Below are positions 58,115-64,000 of a DNA stretch of 64,000 nucleotides, one piece after another. The translations under genes were made by a program, and so were the position numbers. The notes below the pieces were generated by a model. That model was not told the origin of the DNA, searched no databases, and saw only the letters and a list, made by a program, of their open reading frames with translations. Source of the stretch: Misgurnus anguillicaudatus (taxonomy: Eukaryota > Chordata > Actinopteri > Cypriniformes > Cobitidae). The stretch's first letter is position 1; the number at the start of each line of letters is the position of its first letter. Location: NCBI RefSeq assembly GCF_027580225.2, contig NC_073358.2, positions 30,282,501 through 30,346,500 of the forward strand, in the 5' to 3' direction.

Positions 58115-59146
58115 TAGAATCACTGTGAAATATACATAAAATATAGTCATTCAATTTATTTTTAACATATTTATAAGTTTGAGGAACATGCAAATTACCA
58201 TTTATATTAGTGATGGTTGTAGAAAATATTTCAATGCAGAATGCTTTGATTGATCAGGTTTTCCAGGAAGCCAAATAAAGTTATATATTTATTTATAATG
58301 GAATATCACACACAGCAGGAAATCCTGGGAATTGAGATAGCAGATTACGATTACATGATAGTGGGCATTGAGTGGGATAATGTGCTGTTTTAATACATGA
58401 GGGATCAGACTTCATCTGTCTGACAGCTGGATGATGTCTTTCAAAATCTGTCATCAGCACTCCAAACTCTAACATGAGAGGAGTGGTGAGAAGTGAGTGT
58501 CAATAATGTAGTTTAAAAAGGGGGTTTTAAATTTGTGTCATGACATAGTCACATTTTGAAACTGGAAAGTGAGAAAGATGAGATTTGGTGGAATTGAGAT
58601 TGGTTTGAGGGGATTTTATGTCAGACATATCGTATCAAGCACTCCTCATTTTAGCTGTTTTAAAATAACAGATTCGTTCATTTGTTCGTTTTGAAAACTT
58701 AATAGGCATGTGGATATTTCTGGATATATAAACTTATATAAACTGACTAGTTTGTTTCCACAGAAGGACTTAGACACTCATTTGTGTTGGCAGTAATTTT
58801 TGTTCATTCTATTGAGTGCTGCTGTCTTTTTGATTTCATCCCATTTCAACCTACAGTACAGGATCCTTTGTACTCGTTTTCCCTTATTTACCCCCTCTCT
58901 TTTGTTATCCGCTCAGTCTGTCAGTCTTGTTTGGAGGAAAAGCTTTTATGTTTTTTGTGTGTTTATACAGGAAGCTGTGCAAAAACTCGGACAAGAGTAC
59001 ATTTTTGTTGTGGGTACTCCAAAAAATTGTGTTTCTCAATACACAATCAATATAATGTCGTATAGACATGTCAATTTAAAACACTTTGTTAATCCAACCA
59101 TTCTAATCAGAATGAGAACTGCATTTGAATGCATTAAACTAATATT
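58115..59146. other. No feature recognised
   Basis: AT-rich sequence; overlapping frames at 58784-59177 are cysteine- and phenylalanine-rich from T-rich DNA and have no domain. Confidence 0.4.
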
Positions 59147-59556
59147 TCACGAGTTCGCATTAACATGTAATCGATAGGGAATGAGATAAAGCATATTTGG
59201 CGTGCTGTCCGAGGAGAGGGCTCCGAGCTCGGAATTTTAGCCCGAACCCAGAGTACTCCCCTCTCTTTAACTGTGATGAATGAATCTAGATGAGAGTGAG
59301 GTGATGGGGTGGAGGAGGGATGCTGCAAAAAATCTGTCACGGGACAGAGGTGAGGGACTGCCATTTATAGGCACCTCTTTGCACTGATTGGTTGGATCAC
59401 ATGACCATGCTCCTCCCGAACTTAGTTAAATAAACTTCATTTCACGAGTTCGCATTAACATGTAATCGATAGGGAATGAGATAAAGCATATTTGGCGTGC
59501 TGTCCGAGGAGAGGGCTCCGAGCTCGGAACTTTAGCCCGAACCCAGAGTACTCCCC
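59147..59556. repeat. 116-bp direct duplication around a 180-bp spacer
   Basis: TTTCACGAGTTCGCATTAAC through CAGAGTACTCCCC occurs at about 59147-59265 and 59439-59556 with a single substitution noticed (GGAATTTTAG versus GGAACTTTAG). The spacer has ATTTATAGGC (59353-59362) and AAATAAAC (59428-59435), which could be TATA-like and poly(A)-like. It may be terminal sequence of an unidentified element that continues to the right. Confidence 0.75.
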
Positions 59557-59649
59557 AAAAATGCCACAAATGACAGACAGCAGCCAGAAAAAACATCCCC
59601 AAAAAGTGTAAGCGTAAAGACCTATAGAAAGCGGTGGGAAAACTAGTGG

Positions 59650-61765
59650 TTTGACTGGGAGGGCTCTCGCAGCATCCGACGGGGGCATTGTCTGAGATGC
59701 TCGCAGCATCGGACGGGAAAGCCTCGCCAGCAGTCAAACGGGGAGCGCATTTGCGAACTAGAACAAGGTGCGGAATTAACGAGTTAAGGCCAATTCACTG
59801 GAAGGCCGCTGCAGTGTCCAACGAGAGCTTTGGTTGAGATGCTAGCAGCATCGAACGAGACGTCTCCACATGCAGAGGGGAAATGCTGGTGAGGACGGTG
59901 AGAAATTTAATAAGCGAGACAAGCAAAATTTGAATTAGGCGTTTGACCGGGAAGACCCTCGCAGCATCTGACGGGGGCTTTGGCTGAGGTGCTCACGGCA
60001 TCAGACGGGAAGTTCCTGCCAGCAGTCAAACGGGAATGCTTTACGATACATTTTTTAAATAAGCAAAATTAAGCGTCCAACCGGGAGGACCCTCGCTGCA
60101 TCCGAAGGGAGCTTGAGCGAAGATGCTCGCTGCATCGGATGGGTAGGTCCCGCCTGTATTAAAAAGTAAATGCTTGATATAAGGTTTAAAAAGCAAAAAT
60201 TTTTGGTGTTCGACCGGGAGAACCCTCGCAGCGTCCGAAGGGAGCTTTAACGGAGATACTCACAGCATCGAACGGGTAGGTTCCGCCTGCAGTCAAACAG
60301 GAAGGCTCTAGAATAGGGTTAAAAAGGCAAAAAAATTGGTGTCCGACCAGGAGGACCCTCGCAGCATCCAAAGGGAGCTTTTGCGGAGATGCTCACAGCA
60401 TTGGATGGGTAGGTCCTGTTGCAAATTCAACATGAAAATATAAAGGTAAGAAAATTATGAGTGATGGGGCTCGACCAGCGATTTGAAGGGGCGAAACTTA
60501 AATTGGTGAAAGAAAATCCCGCACTGCCTACAAACGGGGAGCCCATACTACGACGTGCACGGTAGAGTGCAACTGTGTGTGAAAAATGCTGGGGAAAAGT
60601 ATATACGAATACTGTATACATACAGTGTATTCTCACAAGTATAAACGCACGCAGATAAATATACATATAATTATTTATTCATTTTAATGAATGTGCAGGT
60701 GAAGCAAACAAAACAAACTAGGCGTACACGAGATTTTCTGATATGCAAGTGGTTGAATCTAATGTAGAATTTAAATGATTCTGACATCCGGCAACTGAGG
60801 GCCTAAGTTTGTTGATTAGAGAGGCCGTTTGGAGCGGGAGTGGTTGGGGCACTGATGCTGAATGAATTAGCTGAATGAAAATTTAATTGCTTGGATATCA
60901 GACTGGATTAAAACAAATTTTACCAAAATCTCGTAGCCAATTAAATTCGGTTGTCGATGAAAAGAGGATCAAAACAAGTTTCGACCAGGATCGTCTGTAC
61001 TGCAGGTAATTTATTAGCGAATTATATAATTGGATGGGGTTCGGTAAACTGAAAATAGAAAGTGCCCCTTCTTAAATTTGAAAGTCTTACTTTGTTTGAA
61101 GAAAAACGAGATTGTATCAAGGTTTTAGAACTTTTTAATCAGAAGTTGTAGGGTAGATGACTGGACTAAAATTTTAGATGACTGCAAATCCTGAACAGTG
61201 AAAAAAGCAAAAAAGCAAAAAACACAAAATGAACACTGCGTCCAGTGTGCGGGCAGTATGGATGGAGTGGTAGAGGGAGTGGTGACCGAGCCGAAAGGCG
61301 GAAAGGCACCTAGACATTAAGTCAATTGTAATGGGCGGCATGGAGTTTGGGCGAATGGGCTTATTTCTAAATATAGTTTTGATGACGGGTGAGAGTTTTA
61401 GAGTTGTTTATAGCTGATGAAGGTTTGCCAAAGATTAGATTATAAAAATTTATGCCACTTAATTAGCCTGAATGACTTAACTGTTGAATAAATGAGATGC
61501 CCAACAAAGAAAAATCTGGAAACGGACCTGAAATGCCCATGGCATCGGAGAGGTAGACCCCATATGCAGTCGAAACAAGAGTGCATATATTAAAAGGCGT
61601 GAATTTTTTTTTTGGTTTGTTTGTTTTTTTGTTTTTTTTTTGGAGCAAAACTGGGCATCGAATTTAAGTGTTTGACAGGAAGGACCCTCGCAGCGTCTGC
61701 GGGAGCTTTAGCTGGAATGCTCACAGCACCAGACGGGTAGGTCCCAACTGCGGTCGAATGGGGCT
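59650..61765. repeat. Diverged ~135-bp repeat array
   Basis: Seven diverged units begin near 59650, 59791, 59939, 60072, 60208, 60341 and 61669, with a partial one near 61520. Each has GACC(G/C)TCGCAGCATCC, then GGGAGCTTT, then GATGCTCGCAGCATCGGACGG less its ends, then GGTCCCGCC and CAGTCAAACGGG. GATGCTCGCAGCATC forms a 6-bp stem with a 3-base loop. The first six units are nearly regular; 60441-61520 between the sixth and later ones has no repeat. No ORF spans the units. Confidence 0.75.
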
Positions 61766-64000
61766 CACCCAGCACTTTGAAGGGGCAAGACGAATAAACA
61801 GAAGAAAGAAACTTTCCATAGTTTCTGATTGGGGGAAATGTGCAGTACTGCAAATAGCAGAGCTTAAAAAGAAAACTATTGTTATTTAATGACAATATAA
61901 TGAGGTTTAGACAAGCAGCAAATGCTGATAGAAATTTACGTGAAATAAGAGCTGATATGCAAGCGCTGAGCAATTAGAAAAAACACGATTGAATTGGCAT
62001 GTGAACATGCGAATGTGATTGGTAACAGCGGGAATGCTCAGGTGTTGGAAACGAGCAAATTAATTAGTTCCAGGTGTGGTTTCCTTACACTGTAAAAATC
62101 CAATTAATGAAATGTTGGACGGGCAAAAAAAATATATATATACAAGTTAAACCAATTTTCTTAGTTACTAAAAAATAATTAATTGGGCCAACAATTTGAG
62201 TTTTACAGTGTAGAGAAAAAAAGAGTTCATGGTTAAATGATTTACCGTTGAATAATAGCTTTGGAGGATAGGGTAAATGTCTCTGAATATAAATCGAGGT
62301 ATCAAGATTTTACCTGGTGACTTTGTAAAAACGGTTTTGTATGATGACTTACTAGGGATGGACTTGCATCCAGTTCTGATGCCGGCAGGCTAACTACCGG
62401 TGATGGAAAAAAAAATTAATACGATTTTGCTCCCTGGCACATGCGTGGCAGTTAAATTTGATTCCGAAGACCATCGTAAAAGCATAGCGAGGGGGCGCAG
62501 TGTTTCGTTGACAAATTTAGAAAATTTGAGCGTTTTCAATTTTATTTAGAATGCTACCAGAGCAGCATGTAGGACAGAACAAAATTTTAGATGAGAGAAG
62601 TTTACATTTAAAACAAAACTGGCTAAGGAGATTAAATACGACAATGCTATATGACCGAAATATAGCTTAAAACCCAGAAACCCGAACGAGGTGGATGGGT
62701 CCCATGATTTGCACTCAGCGATGCCAAAATGCCAGGATCTTTAAAACTTTTTGAACTGTGAAGGAGATCTGCTGGAAAAGCATCGGGTGGTTAGATTGAG
62801 ATTTTTCAGCGAATATGGGAATTGCATAGTTACATTAAATAAAACCGAAAACCCAACTTTTTTGCGACTGATTTCCCCACAAGTTAAATAAACCGTGATG
62901 CGGAATTGAATGCGGTAGCCTATGCCAGCGGGCGTTAAATGAATGCTGCCAATCAGGGTATTAGACTAACGTCAACTTTCCCATGGTCTATACTTGCAGG
63001 TTTTTATTTTACGGGCTGGTTAAAAATAGGAAAAAACGCTTAAAGGAAGATTAAGAGATTACCTTGTGCGGCATATGATTTAAACAGCTCGGGATCTGCA
63101 GAGGCAGATTGGAATAATATATTTCGAGTATGCCGGGATCCTGGGACAGAATTAAGCAATGATTAATGTCAGACATCATTTAAATGGTAAAATCAGCGTC
63201 ATAGCTCCACCATCGACTACAAAAGAACGAATCGACTGGCAGGTGACGAATATAGAGTTAGATTTTGAAATAAATAACCCCCTAACGTGAAGGAAACATG
63301 CGGAGCGCGCTGCTGCGGGTGCTGAAAAACCCTGGTAAGCTGTATATCCATCAGGGTATGACGCGAACACGAAACAGCTTTTAACGTCGGCGGCAAGGAT
63401 GGAGCTAGTTAGTGCACTTCTTAGGGAACAAAACACAGTCCTGTAGAAGGACATACGAGCCGACACTTTAACGCCGGGCACGATAGAGGCACGGTGTCGG
63501 CAGTAAATGATCGTCTTAATAGCGGGAAAAACCATTAAAGTAAGTTCGTATTGGGGGTCTGTGACGAGAAAACGCAATATATTCTAAAATAGTGTGTAAT
63601 AAGCGAGTTAGGTCCGCCTGGTAGCGTATCACCAGCAGCTGGAGACGCTGCTTCTAGATAACTTACATAATGGTAAATGTGAGATCGCACGACTTGAAAA
63701 ACTACAGAACTGACTGACAGATTTGATTTAAAAGTATGATTCGGGCCGGTGGTGATAGCGCAAAAGTCTGCCGTTGTGATGAAAGCGTGAGCGGTTGCTT
63801 ATTAGGTTTGCAACTAGAGGGAAAAGCAGAGCAAATTATTTCTGTACAGTAGCTAAATCAATACAAAACGAAGGATGCAAGTACAATACTTTAAGAGTAA
63901 CGTGGAAAGAAAAATCAACACGGTCTACATTGAGATCGAGAAGTCCGAGTTGCGGAGGAAAATATCGATAAAAAAGGGAAGCATGTATTATATCGATTAA
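61766..64000. other. Unassigned region, no gene recognised
   Basis: The sequence keeps the style of 59.5-61.7 kb (A-rich with GGCTCACCCAGCACTTTGAA at about 61764, matching GGCTCGACCAGCGATTTGAA at 60468). A 133-codon minus frame at 63176-63577 has no domain I recognise. The region continues past the window. Confidence 0.45.
62088..62210. mobile_element. CACTGTAAAAA MITE, 123 bp
   Basis: CACTGTAAAAATCCAATTAAT on the left (less one base) and AATTAATTGGGCC, then TTTTACAGTG on the right. Same end type as 21852-22116. EnSpm-like. Confidence 0.7.

Noticed and set aside
59650..60440. CRISPR-like array
   Set aside because: The ~135-bp units are diverged throughout with no short constant repeat alternating with unique spacers, and the genome is clearly eukaryotic.
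63176..63577. 133-codon minus-strand frame as a gene
   Set aside because: No domain, signal or homologous motif is recognised, and it lies in repeat-like DNA; one frame of this length is expected by chance here.

Overview
This window looks like gene-poor, repeat-saturated DNA from a ray-finned fish, most likely a cyprinid (carp, minnow or zebrafish relatives). That placement rests on the mix of elements: a DIRS retrotransposon with a tyrosine recombinase, L2-type LINEs with TTGAA/TTGCC tails, tRNA-headed SINEs with L2 tails, many TTAA-flanked and CACTG-ended short inverted-repeat transposons, and LTR retrotransposons with TGTCATGA termini. I find no convincing host protein-coding gene. The only coding capacity belongs to mobile elements, plus one possible THAP zinc-finger exon.

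Layout. 1-2.2 kb: the 3' part of an LTR retrotransposon, with two coding minisatellites, a polypurine tract and a complete 3' LTR. 2.2-10.4 kb: small DNA transposons, a long (AT)n tract, palindromic element A, and an hAT-like element carrying a solo LTR with a perfect 5-bp target duplication. 10.45-16.79 kb: a structurally complete DIRS element (gag-like ORF with one frameshift, intact RT/RNase H ORF, intact tyrosine-recombinase ORF, inverted terminal repeats, internal complementary region). 17-28 kb: palindromic element B, TTAA and CACTG elements, L2 fragments, and a short LTR retrotransposon inserted in an L2. 28-36 kb: a decayed L2, palindromic elements C and D, and nested inverted-repeat elements. 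36-48 kb: a second short LTR retrotransposon with a readable self-priming site, a SINE, an L2 3' end and a three-layer nest of DNA transposons. 48-59 kb: a SINE, hAT-like MITEs, a THAP-like exon, a filled/empty insertion-site pair and minisatellites. 59-64 kb: an unusual region with a 116-bp direct duplication and a diverged ~135-bp repeat array that I cannot assign.

The strongest candidates for something under-described are: (1) four foldback elements (A-D) that share termini and a conserved core but have different, mutually unrelated self-complementary arms, with 7-bp target duplications visible for three; and (2) two small LTR elements whose primer-binding site is an 11-base complement of a stretch of their own LTR lying about 30 bases after a TATA box, the arrangement expected for Tf1/sushi-type self-priming. 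All boundaries were read by eye; family names are from terminal motifs and target duplications, not from database searches.
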